Shown: positions 33,512 to 43,847, numbered from the stretch's first letter. The stretch: 64,000 nucleotides of DNA from CAVVAE01 sp963746185 (GCA_963746185.1 CAVVAE010000002.1:124001-188000), one strand, 5' to 3'. The notes: generated by a model not told the origin, from the sequence alone. Made by a program: numbers and translations.

Positions 33512-35947
33512 ATGCGCACCCATGCCAAGAATCCCACCAAGCACCTCGCCGCGATTGCCGCCATGATCCTCGCGGCCGCGCTCCTTCCCGCGTGTACGTC
33601 GTCGAGCTCTGACGACAACAACAGCGGCGATTCCCAGGAGGCCATCGACCACTCCGAGGAGTCGGGCGAAGAGGAAGGCGAGTCCGAAGAAGGCGAGTCG
33701 GAAGAAGAAGCCGAAGCGGAAGGCGAAGGCTGGAACGAGGAGATCGAGGAGAAGGCCGAAGCCCGTGGCCTCGAGATGCCTGAGGACGCCTTCCTGTTCA
33801 ACCGCCTGATGCCCTCCGGCGTACCCAGCCGATCAGCGTTCGCTGCCGCCAAGGCGCAAGCCACTGTGCTCAACAAGCTCGGCGTCCAGCTGGCCAAGCA
33901 GGCCGCCGGGCCAGCTGGTGGCCATGGCCAGAGCTGGCAGTTCCTGGGACCGAAGAACGTCGGTGGCCGCATCGTCGACGGAGTCGTTGACCCGACCCGA
34001 CGTGACACGATCTACGTCGCTGCAGCCAGCAACGGTGTCTGGCGATCGACCGATGCCGGTGAGACGTTCACGTCAGTCTGGCCCGAGAAACTCACGCACG
34101 CCATGGGCGCCCTCGCGATCACACCGAACGGCACAGTGTTCGCGGGCACCGGCGAAACCAACCCGGGTGGCGGCTCGATCACGTACGGCGGAGACGGCAT
34201 CTACCGCTCCACCAACGATGGCCGCAGCTGGCAACGAGTCGGCCTCGAGTCGTCCGGCACGATAGGTCGCATCGTCGTCGATCCCGACCGACCCAGCCGC
34301 ATCTGGGCGGCTGTCAGCGGCAACCTCTTCATACCTGGTGGTCAGCGAGGCGTCTACGTCAGCAACAACGGCGGCGACAGCTGGCAGCGGTCCTTGACGC
34401 CCCCCAATGGCACGACCGGAGCCACCGACCTGGCGATCGACCCCGCCGACAACAACCACATCATCGCCACCATGTGGGACCACATCCGACGACCAGATGC
34501 GCGCGTCTACACCGGAATCGGGTCGGGCGCCTGGGAGACGCACAATGGTGGCCAGTCGTGGCAGCGCCTCGGTCCCGCTCAGGGACTGCAGGCACCGTCG
34601 GCGAACACGGGCCGGATGGGGGTCGCGTTCGCGCCGAGTGACTCCGACCGCGTCTACCTCATCTACGCCAACAACGAGACCGGTGCGTTCGAGAACTTCT
34701 TCCGCTCCGACGACAACGGTGACTCGTGGACTCGACCTGCGGGCGCAGACCAGCTCACCGACTCACAAAGCGTCTACGGCTGGTGGTTCGCGCGGTTGTA
34801 CGTCGATCCCGACGACCCTGACCGGATGTACACCCTCGGTCTCGAGATGTATGAAACGGAGGACGGCGCCGAGACGTTCGACACCATCCCCGACATCCAC
34901 GTCGACCAGCACGTCGTGATGTATGACCCGAGAGAACCTGACCGCGTCTACATCGGCAACGACGGAGGGCTGTACGTCAGCGAGGAGGATGGCGCTGACG
35001 GGACGTTCACGCAGTCCGATGACCAGCCCTGGTCGCAGTACTCCGGACTCGATGTGTCGGAGCAGAACCCGTCGTACTTTGCCGGAGGTCTGCAGGACAA
35101 CGGCACCCGCGCAAGCTGGACCGACCCGAAGTTCGACTCGATCTTCGGAGGTGACGGACAGCGGGCGCTGATCGACCCGAAGGACATCGACAACTACTAC
35201 GCCTGCGCGCAGTACGGCGTCTGTGGTGGCTTCGACAACGGCTCGGACTTCGAGGTCGACTTCACGAGCGAACGCTTCCCCTACTTCACCCAGATCGAGT
35301 TCGACCCCCACAACCCCGAGGTGATGTACGGCGGAGGCAACAGGCTCAACAAGTCGACCGACGGCGGCCACACGTTCACGCCGATCTCCGAAGACCTCGG
35401 CAAGGGCGAAGCCGGCGACGAACCCAATCCGCTTTACCGCAACCACTACGGCACGATCTCGACACTGGCGATCGCTCCCAGCGACTCGAACGTGGTCTGG
35501 GTCGGCACTGACAACGGCTACCTCTACCGCAGCAATGACGCGGGAGTGACCTGGACCGAACTGCTGAACCCGGTGCGGGACCACCTCTGGATCCAGCGGG
35601 TGGTGATCGACCCTGATGACAAGCGGACCGTCTATCTCACGTTCTCCGGCTATCGCGAGGGCGACAATGCGCCGTACGTCCTGCGCACCACCAACGCCGG
35701 CCAGAGCTGGCAGAACATCTCCGCCAACCTTCCGCACGCGCCGGTCAACGACCTCGCCGTCGTGAAGAAGAAGCTGTATGTCGCGACCGACGTCGGCGTC
35801 TTCACGTCGTCGGAGAAAAAGGTCCGCTGGTCCGGCTACGGCAAGGGGATGCCCCAGCTCATCGTGACCGACCTGCGTTACGTGGCTCAGGCCAAGAAGC
35901 TGTTTGTCGCCACCTTCGGGATGGGGGTCTGGTCGACGAAGGTGTGA
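33512..35947 (+). CDS. Lipoprotein with VPS10/BNR-type beta-propeller
   Basis: 811 residues. A lipoprotein signal with lipobox LLPAC (cysteine about 28) is followed by a very acidic linker (EESGEEEGESEEGESEEEAE). Two linked propellers of sortilin/xyloglucanase-like repeats come next: GVWRSTDAGETF, GIYRSTNDGRSWQRVG, GVYVSNNGGDSWQR, NKSTDGGHTFTPIS, LYRSNDAGVTWTEL, VLRTTNAGQSWQNIS. Such proteins are often labelled glycosyl hydrolase, but I see no established catalytic residues, so a surface-binding role is equally likely. Monocistronic, with a strong terminator after it. Confidence 0.88.
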   Translation: MRTHAKNPTKHLAAIAAMILAAALLPACTSSSSDDNNSGDSQEAIDHSEESGEEEGESEEGESEEEAEAEGEGWNEEIEEKAEARGLEMPEDAFLFNRLMPSGVPSRSAFAAAKAQATVLNKLGVQLAKQAAGPAGGHGQSWQFLGPKNVGGRIVDGVVDPTRRDTIYVAAASNGVWRSTDAGETFTSVWPEKLTHAMGALAITPNGTVFAGTGETNPGGGSITYGGDGIYRSTNDGRSWQRVGLESSGTIGRIVVDPDRPSRIWAAVSGNLFIPGGQRGVYVSNNGGDSWQRSLTPPNGTTGATDLAIDPADNNHIIATMWDHIRRPDARVYTGIGSGAWETHNGGQSWQRLGPAQGLQAPSANTGRMGVAFAPSDSDRVYLIYANNETGAFENFFRSDDNGDSWTRPAGADQLTDSQSVYGWWFARLYVDPDDPDRMYTLGLEMYETEDGAETFDTIPDIHVDQHVVMYDPREPDRVYIGNDGGLYVSEEDGADGTFTQSDDQPWSQYSGLDVSEQNPSYFAGGLQDNGTRASWTDPKFDSIFGGDGQRALIDPKDIDNYYACAQYGVCGGFDNGSDFEVDFTSERFPYFTQIEFDPHNPEVMYGGGNRLNKSTDGGHTFTPISEDLGKGEAGDEPNPLYRNHYGTISTLAIAPSDSNVVWVGTDNGYLYRSNDAGVTWTELLNPVRDHLWIQRVVIDPDDKRTVYLTFSGYREGDNAPYVLRTTNAGQSWQNISANLPHAPVNDLAVVKKKLYVATDVGVFTSSEKKVRWSGYGKGMPQLIVTDLRYVAQAKKLFVATFGMGVWSTKV

Positions 35948-35958
35948 CCTCCGGTTGT

Positions 35959-35991
35959 CCGGCGGCGAGATGTGTCAGGGCTCGCCGCCGG
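35959..35991 (+). terminator. Strong hairpin terminator of the lipoprotein gene
   Basis: Perfect 11-bp GC-rich arms CCGGCGGCGAG and CTCGCCGCCGG with an 11-nt loop, 12 nt after the stop codon. Confidence 0.85.
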
Positions 35992-36070
35992 GCTCAGGTC
36001 GCATGTTGGATATCTCGACCCACCGTCCACAGATCTGATTTCGGGGACGCACACTGTCTCTGTGTTGGCA

Positions 36071-36090
36071 TATAATCGAACATATGTTCG
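36071..36090 (+). promoter_or_regulatory. TATAAT -10 and LexA box at a leaderless start
   Basis: TATAAT (36071-36076) is directly followed by CGAACATATGTTCG (36077-36090), a perfect 14-bp palindrome matching the Gram-positive SOS box CGAAC-N4-GTTCG. The ATG of the DUF222/HNH gene (36084) lies inside the box, so the mRNA would be leaderless and LexA-repressed. Confidence 0.8.
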
Positions 36091-37445
36091 CCGCACAGCT
36101 GTACGACGAGGAGCACCGCGCGATCGACCCGCGTGGTATGCCGGCTGCGCCGACATCGTCGCTGTGTCGCTCCCGACTCCCTTCGTATGCGGCGGTGCTC
36201 AACGCCCGGGTCGAGTCGCTCGATGAAGCCAACCAGCTAGAGCTCGCAACCGAGGTGACGGCGTGTCTGGCCACGCTGGAGTGGACTCGCTGCAATCTCG
36301 CCTCGAGCTTCGCTCTCAAGGACGCCGCCAGTCCGGTAGTGGCCCGAGCAACTGGCCGCTCCGGCGGGATTGAGCTCCGTCGGCTGGGCGGGGTGGGTAT
36401 CGGCTGCGGTGCACCAGCAACGACTTCGGCGGTGGACGACTGTCCTTCGGCCACGCCAAGGTGATCTCCGAAGCCACCCGGATGCTGGCCGACGATGTCA
36501 CCGAAAGGCTCGAGGAACAGCTCGCCGACGCCGCGGCCACCCGGACCCCCGCCCGGCTCCGGGGTGCTGGCCCGGAGACTGGCGGCCAAAGCAGATCCCG
36601 CGTCCTTGGCCAAACGCACGCCCAGGCTTATGCCGAGCGGTCCGCATCGATGTTCCCCATCGGCGACGGCATCGCCGTGTTCTCCTTCAACCACCAACTC
36701 GAGGCGATGGCCGTCATCGACGACCAAACCAACGCCTGGGCGCGAAGGCGCCGACTGGTCGACCCCACCAGCAGCTTCGCCGCCCACAAGGCCGACGCCG
36801 CCGCCCTGCTCCTGCTTGGCCGTCACCCGATCACCGGTGCCAACCTCCTCCCCACCGCAAGCTCCGACGTCGACCAACCCCATGCCAACCTCCCGCCCGG
36901 CTATCCAGGGCGGTCTTGGCCGACCCATCAACAGTTCTTCCTGCCCGCACCGAGCTGCGCGTCACCATGGGCGCCGACACCCTGCTCGTGCTCGACGACA
37001 ACACCTGCGAGCTCGATGGCTACGGACCCATCACTGCCGCCCAAGCCCGACGACTCGCCCTCCGAACCGCCTCGACCACTCTGCGCCGCGTCTTCACCGA
37101 CCCGGTCGACGGCTCGATCATGACGCCGGCACGTACCGCTTCACCCACCGCCAAGGCGAAGCCATCTCCACGCTGCACCCGATCTCCGCGTTCCCCGGCG
37201 CTACCACGCCCGCCACCCACTGCGACCTCGACCACCGCATCCCCTACCAACACTCCCCACCCGGCACACCAGACCTGCCGGGCCAGACCATCGTCGCCAA
37301 CGGGCAACCCCTCGGCCGCCGCTACCACCGTATCCGCACCCACACCGGCTGGACCGCCAAACTCGAACCCGACGACCCACACACCACCGACTGGACCAGC
37401 CCCCACGGTCGCCACTACACCGCCCATGACCACGACGGCGCCTGA
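36084..37445 (+). pseudogene. DUF222/HNH endonuclease gene broken by several frameshifts
   Basis: Homologous segments alternate between three frames: LNARVESLDEANQLELATEV (frame from 36084), DAAATRTPARLR (frame of 36461), VLARRLAAKADPASLAKRT (frame of 36495), then AYAERSASMFPIGDGIAVFS (frame of 36461), ELRVTMGADTLLVLDDNTCE and ITAAQARRLAL (frame of 36370), and finally TYRFTHRQGEAISTLHPISA with the HNH-type ATHCDLDHRIPYQ (frame of 36495) to the stop at 37443. At least four to five shifts are needed, so no functional protein is expected unless there are sequencing errors. The intact family is an SOS-induced, multicopy actinobacterial HNH protein. Confidence 0.85.
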
Positions 37446-37610
37446 CCCGGCTTCACCCAAGACAAACTCGGAGCAAAGCTCAGCAGAGGTCCGGTGTGCC
37501 GTCGAACGAGGGGCACGGGAGAATAGGCGCGGTCTGACCGGCGATTGAACCTGCGCCGGTCGGGCACCAAAGGGGGCCAGCAGGCAACCCGACACGTCGA
37601 CAGGAGCACG

Positions 37611-39710
37611 ATGGAAGTCTGGCCAGGCGGCCCCTACCCGCTCGGAGCGACGTACGACGGCGCCGGCACGAACTTCGCGCTGTTCTCCGAGATCGCCGAC
37701 TCCGTCGAGCTCTGTCTCTTCGACGACGAGGGCGTCGAGACGCGGGTGACGATGACCGAGCGCGACGCCTTGGTGTGGCACATCTACCTGCCCCGAGTCA
37801 CGCCCGGCCAGCTCTACGGCTACCGCGTCCACGGCCCTTACGACCTCGCGAACGGCCATCGCTGCGACCCCAACAAGCTCCTCATCGACCCCTACGCGAA
37901 GGCCTTGGAAGGAGAGATTGACTGGGCACCGGCCTGCTTCTCCTACCAGTTCAGCGATCCCACCAAGCGCAACACCGACGACTCAGCCCCCCACACGATG
38001 AAGTCAGTGGTCACCAACCCGTTCTTCGACTGGCAAGAGGACCGCTCTCCTCGTCGTCCCTATCACGAGACCGTGATCTACGAGGCCCATGTCAAGGGGC
38101 TCACGCAGACCCACCCCGACATCCCTGACGAGATCCGCGGCACGTACGCCGCGATCGGTCATCCGGCGATGATCGAGCACCTCACCCACCTCGGGGTCAC
38201 GGCCATCGAGTTGATGCCGGTACACCAGTTCGTCAACGACTCCGGCCTCGTCGACCAGGGGCTCTCGAACTACTGGGGCTACAACACCATCGGCTTCTTC
38301 GCCCCGCACAACGCCTACAGCTCCTCAGGCCACACCGGCGAACAAGTCCTGGAGTTCAAGGCGATGGTCCGCGAGCTGCACCGGGCCGACATCGAGGTCA
38401 TCCTCGACGTGGTCTACAACCACACCGCCGAAGGCAACCACCTCGGCCCCACCTTGGGTTTCCGAGGCATCGACAACACGGCGTACTACCGCCTCGTCGA
38501 CGATGACCTAGCCCACTACTACGACACGACGGGCACCGGCAACACGCTGCTGATGCGCAACCCGCACGTCCTCCAACTCATCATGGACTCGCTGCGCTAC
38601 TGGGTCACCGAGATGCACGTCGACGGTTTCCGCTTCGACCTGGCGGCGAGCCTGGCGCGCCAGTTCCACGAAGTCGACCGGCTCAGCGCGTTCTTCGACC
38701 TAGTGCAGCAGGATCCGATCGTGTCGCAGGTCAAGCTGATCGCCGAACCCTGGGACGTCGGCCCGGGCGGCTACCAGGTCGGGAACTTCCCACCTCGGTG
38801 GACGGAGTGGAACGGCAAGTACCGCGACACCGTGCGCGACTACTGGCGCGGCGAGCCCGGGTCGATCGGCGAGTTCGCGGCCCGGCTCTCTGGCTCGAGC
38901 GATCTCTATGAGAGTGACGGCCGGGCGCCGTACGCCTCGATCAACTTCGTGACCGCGCACGACGGGTTCACGCTCCGCGACCTGGTGTCCTACAACGACA
39001 AGCACAACGAGGCCAACGGCGAAGGAAACAACGACGGCGAGAGTCACAACCGTTCCTGGAACTGTGGCGTCGAAGGCCCCACCGATGACCCCGACGTGCT
39101 CAAGCTTCGGGCTCGACAGCAGCGCAACTTCCTCACCACGTTGGTGTTGAGCCAGGGCGTCCCGATGCTGTTGCACGGCGACGAGCTCGGACGCACACAA
39201 CGAGGCAACAACAACGTCTACTGCCAAGACAACGAGTTGTCGTGGGTTGACTGGGAGCAGGTCGACGCCGACTTGCTCGCATTCACTCGTTCGCTGCTCA
39301 GCCTTCGTGCAGAACATCCCGTCTTCCGTCGGCGACGCTTCTTCACCGGGGAATCTGCCGAGAACGGGCTACCCGACATCGGCTGGCTCAACGCCGACGG
39401 TACGTCGATGGACGCCGACGACTGGGACCAGGACTTCGTCCGACCAATGGGGGTGTTCCTCAATGGTGAGGCGATCACCGAACCAGGGCTGCGTGGCGAG
39501 GAGATCGATGACGACTCGTTCCTGCTGCTGTTCAACCCTGGCTACGAGGACGCCACGATGACGCTGCCCGACGACCCGCTGGGCAACCGCTGGCAGCTGG
39601 TGCTCGACACGTCCATCGGAGTCCCCGAGGACGACGAGCCGGAGGCCGTGCAGGCCGGAACCGAGCGGACCCTGCCGGCGCGTTCGGTCGTCGTGATGCG
39701 TCGTGCCTGA
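37611..39710 (+). CDS. treX: Glycogen debranching enzyme TreX/GlgX
   Basis: 699 residues, GH13. It cleaves alpha-1,6 branches and supplies linear maltodextrin. An N-terminal CBM48-like domain (GGPYPLGATYDGAGTNFALF) precedes the barrel, with DVVYNHTAEGNHLGP, the nucleophile Asp in VDGFRFDLA, the acid/base Glu in LIAEPWDVGPGGYQVG and FVTAHDGFTLRDLVSYN. ATG 37611 has CAGGAG upstream; the frame extends 22 codons further. It overlaps treY by 8 nt. The treX-treY-treZ order indicates trehalose synthesis from glycogen rather than glycogen turnover alone. Confidence 0.95.
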   Translation: MEVWPGGPYPLGATYDGAGTNFALFSEIADSVELCLFDDEGVETRVTMTERDALVWHIYLPRVTPGQLYGYRVHGPYDLANGHRCDPNKLLIDPYAKALEGEIDWAPACFSYQFSDPTKRNTDDSAPHTMKSVVTNPFFDWQEDRSPRRPYHETVIYEAHVKGLTQTHPDIPDEIRGTYAAIGHPAMIEHLTHLGVTAIELMPVHQFVNDSGLVDQGLSNYWGYNTIGFFAPHNAYSSSGHTGEQVLEFKAMVRELHRADIEVILDVVYNHTAEGNHLGPTLGFRGIDNTAYYRLVDDDLAHYYDTTGTGNTLLMRNPHVLQLIMDSLRYWVTEMHVDGFRFDLAASLARQFHEVDRLSAFFDLVQQDPIVSQVKLIAEPWDVGPGGYQVGNFPPRWTEWNGKYRDTVRDYWRGEPGSIGEFAARLSGSSDLYESDGRAPYASINFVTAHDGFTLRDLVSYNDKHNEANGEGNNDGESHNRSWNCGVEGPTDDPDVLKLRARQQRNFLTTLVLSQGVPMLLHGDELGRTQRGNNNVYCQDNELSWVDWEQVDADLLAFTRSLLSLRAEHPVFRRRRFFTGESAENGLPDIGWLNADGTSMDADDWDQDFVRPMGVFLNGEAITEPGLRGEEIDDDSFLLLFNPGYEDATMTLPDDPLGNRWQLVLDTSIGVPEDDEPEAVQAGTERTLPARSVVVMRRA

Positions 39711-42105
39711 TCGCAGGCTCACCGCGACCTACCGCCTTCAACTGCACAGCGGCTTCACCTTCGCGGACGCGAAGCGGATCGTCCCCTACCTCGCCGATCT
39801 CGGTGTCTCCCATCTCTACCTGTCGCCGATCCTGCAGGCTGCGCCAGACTCTATGCATGGGTACGACGTCGTCGACCACACCAGCGTCTCGGCGGATCTG
39901 GGCGGACGCGCAGCCTTGGAGTCGTTGGCCGATCACGCTCACAGCCATGACCTGGGACTGATCTGCGACGTGGTGCCCAACCACATGGCCATCCCGGCCC
40001 CGGAGCACCTCAACAACCGGCTGTGGGACGTGTTGCGATCTGGTCAGCACGCCGAGTCTGCCGACTGGTTCGACATCGACTGGGAGCTCTGCGGCGGGCG
40101 GCTCGGACTCCCCCTCCTCGGCGAGACGCTCGACAAGACGCTGGCGGCGGGCGAGATCACGCTGGGCGCGCACGACGGAGAGCCGGTGCTGCGCTATCAC
40201 GATCACGTCTTCCCCATCGCCCCCGGCAGCACGGCCGGCGGCACGAGCGACCCTGGCGGGGTCGCGGACGTGCTCTCGCGCCAGCACTACCAGCTCGCAT
40301 CGTGGCGGGAGAAGGATGCCGTCCTCGGCTATCGGCGGTTCTTCGACGTCGACACGTTGATCGCCGTACGCGTCGAGGACCCCGCCGTCTTCGACGCCAC
40401 CCATGCCCTGCTTCTCGAGCTGCACGCCAACGGTGTCTTCGACGGTTTCCGCATCGACCATCCCGACGGCCTCGCTGACCCCGAGGGTTACCTGGCCCGG
40501 CTGCGTGACGCGACCGGCGACGGCTGGGTGGTGGTCGAGAAGATCCTCGAGGGCGACGAGCGGCTGCAGCCGGGTTGGGCCACGGCCGGGACCACCGGGT
40601 ACGACGCGTTGAACGTCATCCAGACCGCACTGGCCCCTCCCCAAGCCGACCGACTCGACTCGCTCTGGAAAGAAGTAGGCGGGTCAGAGTCGTTGGCGGA
40701 GGCCGAATCGGCCTCGAAGCGCCAGGTGGCGACGACCCTGCTGGCACCGGAGGTGGAGCGGCTGACCCGCCTCGCCACCGGCTTGTCAGAAGTAGAGGGG
40801 GCTATAGCACTACCTACTTCTGACAACTCGGTGTGTGAGGCGTTGGTGGAGCTGCTCACGCATGTCGAGGTCTACCGGGCCTACCTCAGACCCGGCCGTC
40901 CGGCCGACGGCGAGGCGCTGGGCCGACTCGGACGGATGGTCGACGGTGCAAAACAGTCGCGCCCCGACCTGGCCCGCGCGCTTGACTGGCTGCACGAACG
41001 TCTCGTGGACGTCGATACGACCAGCCCAGCCAACCGCGACCTGATCGTTCGCTTTCAGCAGGTGTGCGGCCCGGTGATGGCCAAGGGCGTCGAGGACACC
41101 ACGTTCTATCGGTGGAACAGGTTGATCGCGCTCAACGAAGTGGGCGGCGATCCGGCGGCACTTGACCGACGCGGCCCAGAAAGGTTGCATGCGTGGGCGC
41201 AGCACCAGCAACGGAGCTACCCGACGGGCATGACTACGTTGTCCACCCACGACACGAAACGCAGCGAGGATGCCCGGGCTCGGCTGCTCGCCCTAGCAGC
41301 TGATCCCGACGCGTGGGAGTCCACCTGGGCGTTGGTGTGGGCGCGCGCCGAGCGGCAGGGCGTGGACGGTCCGACGGCGTACCTGTTGTTCCAGACGCTG
41401 ATCGGAGCCTGGCCGATCGACGAGCAACGGCTGACCGACTACGTCGTGAAGGCCGCGCGCGAAGCCAAGCGCTATACGACGTGGGACTCACCCGACGAGA
41501 CTTACGAAGAGAATCTGGTCTCCCTGGCCAGGACGTGTCTGGGCGACGAGAGCTTCCGCGACCGGGTTGTCGAGACGCTGATCCGGAGCGAGACAACGAT
41601 TCGCAACGTCACCTTGGCGGCGAAGCTGGTGCAGCTCACACTGCCTGGCGTGCCCGACGTCTACCAGGGCTGCGAAAGCATTGCGCTCGCGGTCGTCGAT
41701 CCCGACAACCGTCGCCCGGTGGACTACGCCGAACTCTCAGCACGCCTGGCACGGGTCGACGACGGCCCGGCTGCGGCCGGAGAGACTCTCGACGACGCCA
41801 AGCTGCGAGTGACGTCTCGCGCGCTTCGGCTTCGCCGATATCGCCCTGAACTGTTTGGGGCGCCCAGCGTCTACCAGCAACTCCCCAGCTCTCCGGGCCT
41901 GCTCGCGTTCGGTCGCGTCGACTCCGAAGGAGCGGCCGCGACGGTGGTCCGGACCGGAGCCGACGCTGGCGACGAAACCGTGACGGTCCCCCACGGGCGC
42001 TGGCGTGACGTGCTGAGCGACAACGTCCATGACGGCGGAACCCTGTCGGCGCGCGACGTACTCGCGACGATGCCCGTGGCTCTGCTCGTGAGGGAGGACC
42101 AGTGA
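39703..42105 (+). CDS. treY: Maltooligosyltrehalose synthase
   Basis: 800 residues from GTG. It isomerises the reducing-end alpha-1,4 bond of maltodextrin to alpha-1,1. TATYRLQLHSGFTFADAKRI and SHLYLSPILQAAPDSMHGYD at the N-terminus, the nucleophile in FDGFRIDHPDGLADP, the glutamate in VVVEKILEGDE, GVEDTTFYRWNRL and MTTLSTHDTKRSEDARARL are characteristic. Start overlaps the end of treX, and its stop overlaps the treZ start. The segment around 40780-40830 (LSEVEGAIALPTSDNSVCEA) looks like a local divergence from the family. Confidence 0.95.
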   Translation: MPDRRLTATYRLQLHSGFTFADAKRIVPYLADLGVSHLYLSPILQAAPDSMHGYDVVDHTSVSADLGGRAALESLADHAHSHDLGLICDVVPNHMAIPAPEHLNNRLWDVLRSGQHAESADWFDIDWELCGGRLGLPLLGETLDKTLAAGEITLGAHDGEPVLRYHDHVFPIAPGSTAGGTSDPGGVADVLSRQHYQLASWREKDAVLGYRRFFDVDTLIAVRVEDPAVFDATHALLLELHANGVFDGFRIDHPDGLADPEGYLARLRDATGDGWVVVEKILEGDERLQPGWATAGTTGYDALNVIQTALAPPQADRLDSLWKEVGGSESLAEAESASKRQVATTLLAPEVERLTRLATGLSEVEGAIALPTSDNSVCEALVELLTHVEVYRAYLRPGRPADGEALGRLGRMVDGAKQSRPDLARALDWLHERLVDVDTTSPANRDLIVRFQQVCGPVMAKGVEDTTFYRWNRLIALNEVGGDPAALDRRGPERLHAWAQHQQRSYPTGMTTLSTHDTKRSEDARARLLALAADPDAWESTWALVWARAERQGVDGPTAYLLFQTLIGAWPIDEQRLTDYVVKAAREAKRYTTWDSPDETYEENLVSLARTCLGDESFRDRVVETLIRSETTIRNVTLAAKLVQLTLPGVPDVYQGCESIALAVVDPDNRRPVDYAELSARLARVDDGPAAAGETLDDAKLRVTSRALRLRRYRPELFGAPSVYQQLPSSPGLLAFGRVDSEGAAATVVRTGADAGDETVTVPHGRWRDVLSDNVHDGGTLSARDVLATMPVALLVREDQ

Positions 42106-43847
42106 AGTTCGCGGTCTGGGCGCCGAAGGCGGAGCAGTCCGTCACCTTGGTGATCGAGCCTGCGTCGTACGCGATGGAGCCAGCCGGCGACGGGAACTGG
42201 GAGGTCGAGGTCGACGCCGAACCGGGTAATCGCTACGCCTTTGCGATCGACGACGGCGAACCGTTAGCCGACCCGCGCGCGGTCCGGCTACCCGACGGTC
42301 CGGAGGGGTCGGCGCAGGTGTACGACCCCGGGTCGTTCGAGTGGACCGACGCGGCATGGCGAGGGACGCCACTGCCCGGCGCGGTGCTCTACGAGATGCA
42401 CGTCGGCACGTTCACTCGGGCGGGCACCCTCGACGCGGCGATCGAGCGACTGGATCACCTCGTCGAGCTCGGTATCGACATCGTCGAGCTGATGCCGGTC
42501 GCGACGTTCCCTGGGCGCTACGGCTGGGGGTACGACGGCGTGGGGCTGTGGGCAGTGCACGAGCCGTACGGCGGGCCCGAAGCGATGTGCCGGTTCGTCG
42601 ATGCCTGCCACGACCGCGGGCTCGGCGTCGTACTCGACGTCGTCTACAACCACCTCGGCCCCAGCGGGAACCGGCTCGAGGACTTCGGGCCCTACTTCAC
42701 CGACCGCTACGGCACACCGTGGGGGCGCGCGCTCAACCTCGACGATGCCGACAGTGACCCGGTGCGGCGGTTCATCCTCGACAACGCGGTCTTCTGGCTG
42801 CGCGACTTCCACATCGACGGGCTGCGCCTCGACGCGGTGCATGCGCTGTACGACGACCGAGCCGTCACGCTGCTCGAGGAGCTCTCGTCGGAGGTGAGCA
42901 CGCTGGCGACCGGGCTGGGCCGGTCGTTGTGGCTGATCGCGGAGTCGGACCGCAACGACCCGCTCACGGTGACACCTCGGGAGGCAGGCGGTCTCGGACT
43001 CCACGCGCAATGGGCCGACGACGTCCACCATGCCCTGCACGTGGCACTCACGGGCGAGACCCAGGGCTACTACGCCGACTTCGCCGCGCCGGGTGCGCTC
43101 GACAAGGTATTGGGCGGCGTCTTCCTCCATGATGGGACCTACTCGACGTTCCGACGTCGTACCCACGGCAGACCCGTCGACCGGTCCGGGACTCCGGGCT
43201 GGCGGTTCGTGGTCTCGCTGCAAAATCACGACCAGGTCGGCAACCGCGCGACGGGAGACCGGCTGTCGGCCCGCCTCAGCCCTGGCCTGTTGGCCTGCGG
43301 GGCGACCTTGCTGCTCACGGGTCCATGTACGCCGATGCTGTTCATGGGAGAGGAGTGGGGCGCTTCGACGCCTTGGTTGTACTTCACCAACCACACCGAC
43401 CCGGGCATCGCCGAAGCTGTCCGTCGTGGCCGGCGAGACGAGTTCGAAGCACACGGCTGGGACCGCACCGACGTACCCGACCCACAATCTGATCGCACTG
43501 CGGAGCGTTCGCGGCTGGACTGGGACGAGGTTGCCGAGCCACCTCACGACCGGTTGCTCGCTTGGTATCGCACCCTGATCGGGCTACGACGTGAACGACC
43601 CCACCTCGCAGACCCACGTCTCGACCTCGTCGAGGTCGACCATGACGTTGAAGCCGGCACGGTTGTGGTGCGTCGCGTCGACCACGTGGTCGTGATCAAC
43701 CTTTCGGGCGTCCAGCGAGCGGTGCGGGTTGACGACGTCGAGGGTCTCCAAGTCGTCGCTACGTGGCAGGCCGAGGGCACGTCGTTGTTCGATGGCGGTG
43801 TGACATTGCCGCCCGAAAGCGCCGCCATCCTCGGTCCCGGCTCCTGA
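42102..43847 (+). CDS. treZ: Malto-oligosyltrehalose trehalohydrolase
   Basis: 581 residues from GTG (GTGA overlap with treY). It releases trehalose from maltooligosyltrehalose. An N-terminal CBM48 (FAVWAPKAEQSVTLVIE) precedes the GH13 barrel, with YEMHVGTFTRAGTLDAAIER, DVVYNHLGPSGNRL, the nucleophile in IDGLRLDAVHAL, LIAESDRNDP, QNHDQVGNRATGDR and FMGEEWGASTPWLYF. All treZ hallmarks are present. Last gene of the operon, followed by a hairpin. Confidence 0.95.
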   Translation: MKFAVWAPKAEQSVTLVIEPASYAMEPAGDGNWEVEVDAEPGNRYAFAIDDGEPLADPRAVRLPDGPEGSAQVYDPGSFEWTDAAWRGTPLPGAVLYEMHVGTFTRAGTLDAAIERLDHLVELGIDIVELMPVATFPGRYGWGYDGVGLWAVHEPYGGPEAMCRFVDACHDRGLGVVLDVVYNHLGPSGNRLEDFGPYFTDRYGTPWGRALNLDDADSDPVRRFILDNAVFWLRDFHIDGLRLDAVHALYDDRAVTLLEELSSEVSTLATGLGRSLWLIAESDRNDPLTVTPREAGGLGLHAQWADDVHHALHVALTGETQGYYADFAAPGALDKVLGGVFLHDGTYSTFRRRTHGRPVDRSGTPGWRFVVSLQNHDQVGNRATGDRLSARLSPGLLACGATLLLTGPCTPMLFMGEEWGASTPWLYFTNHTDPGIAEAVRRGRRDEFEAHGWDRTDVPDPQSDRTAERSRLDWDEVAEPPHDRLLAWYRTLIGLRRERPHLADPRLDLVEVDHDVEAGTVVVRRVDHVVVINLSGVQRAVRVDDVEGLQVVATWQAEGTSLFDGGVTLPPESAAILGPGS

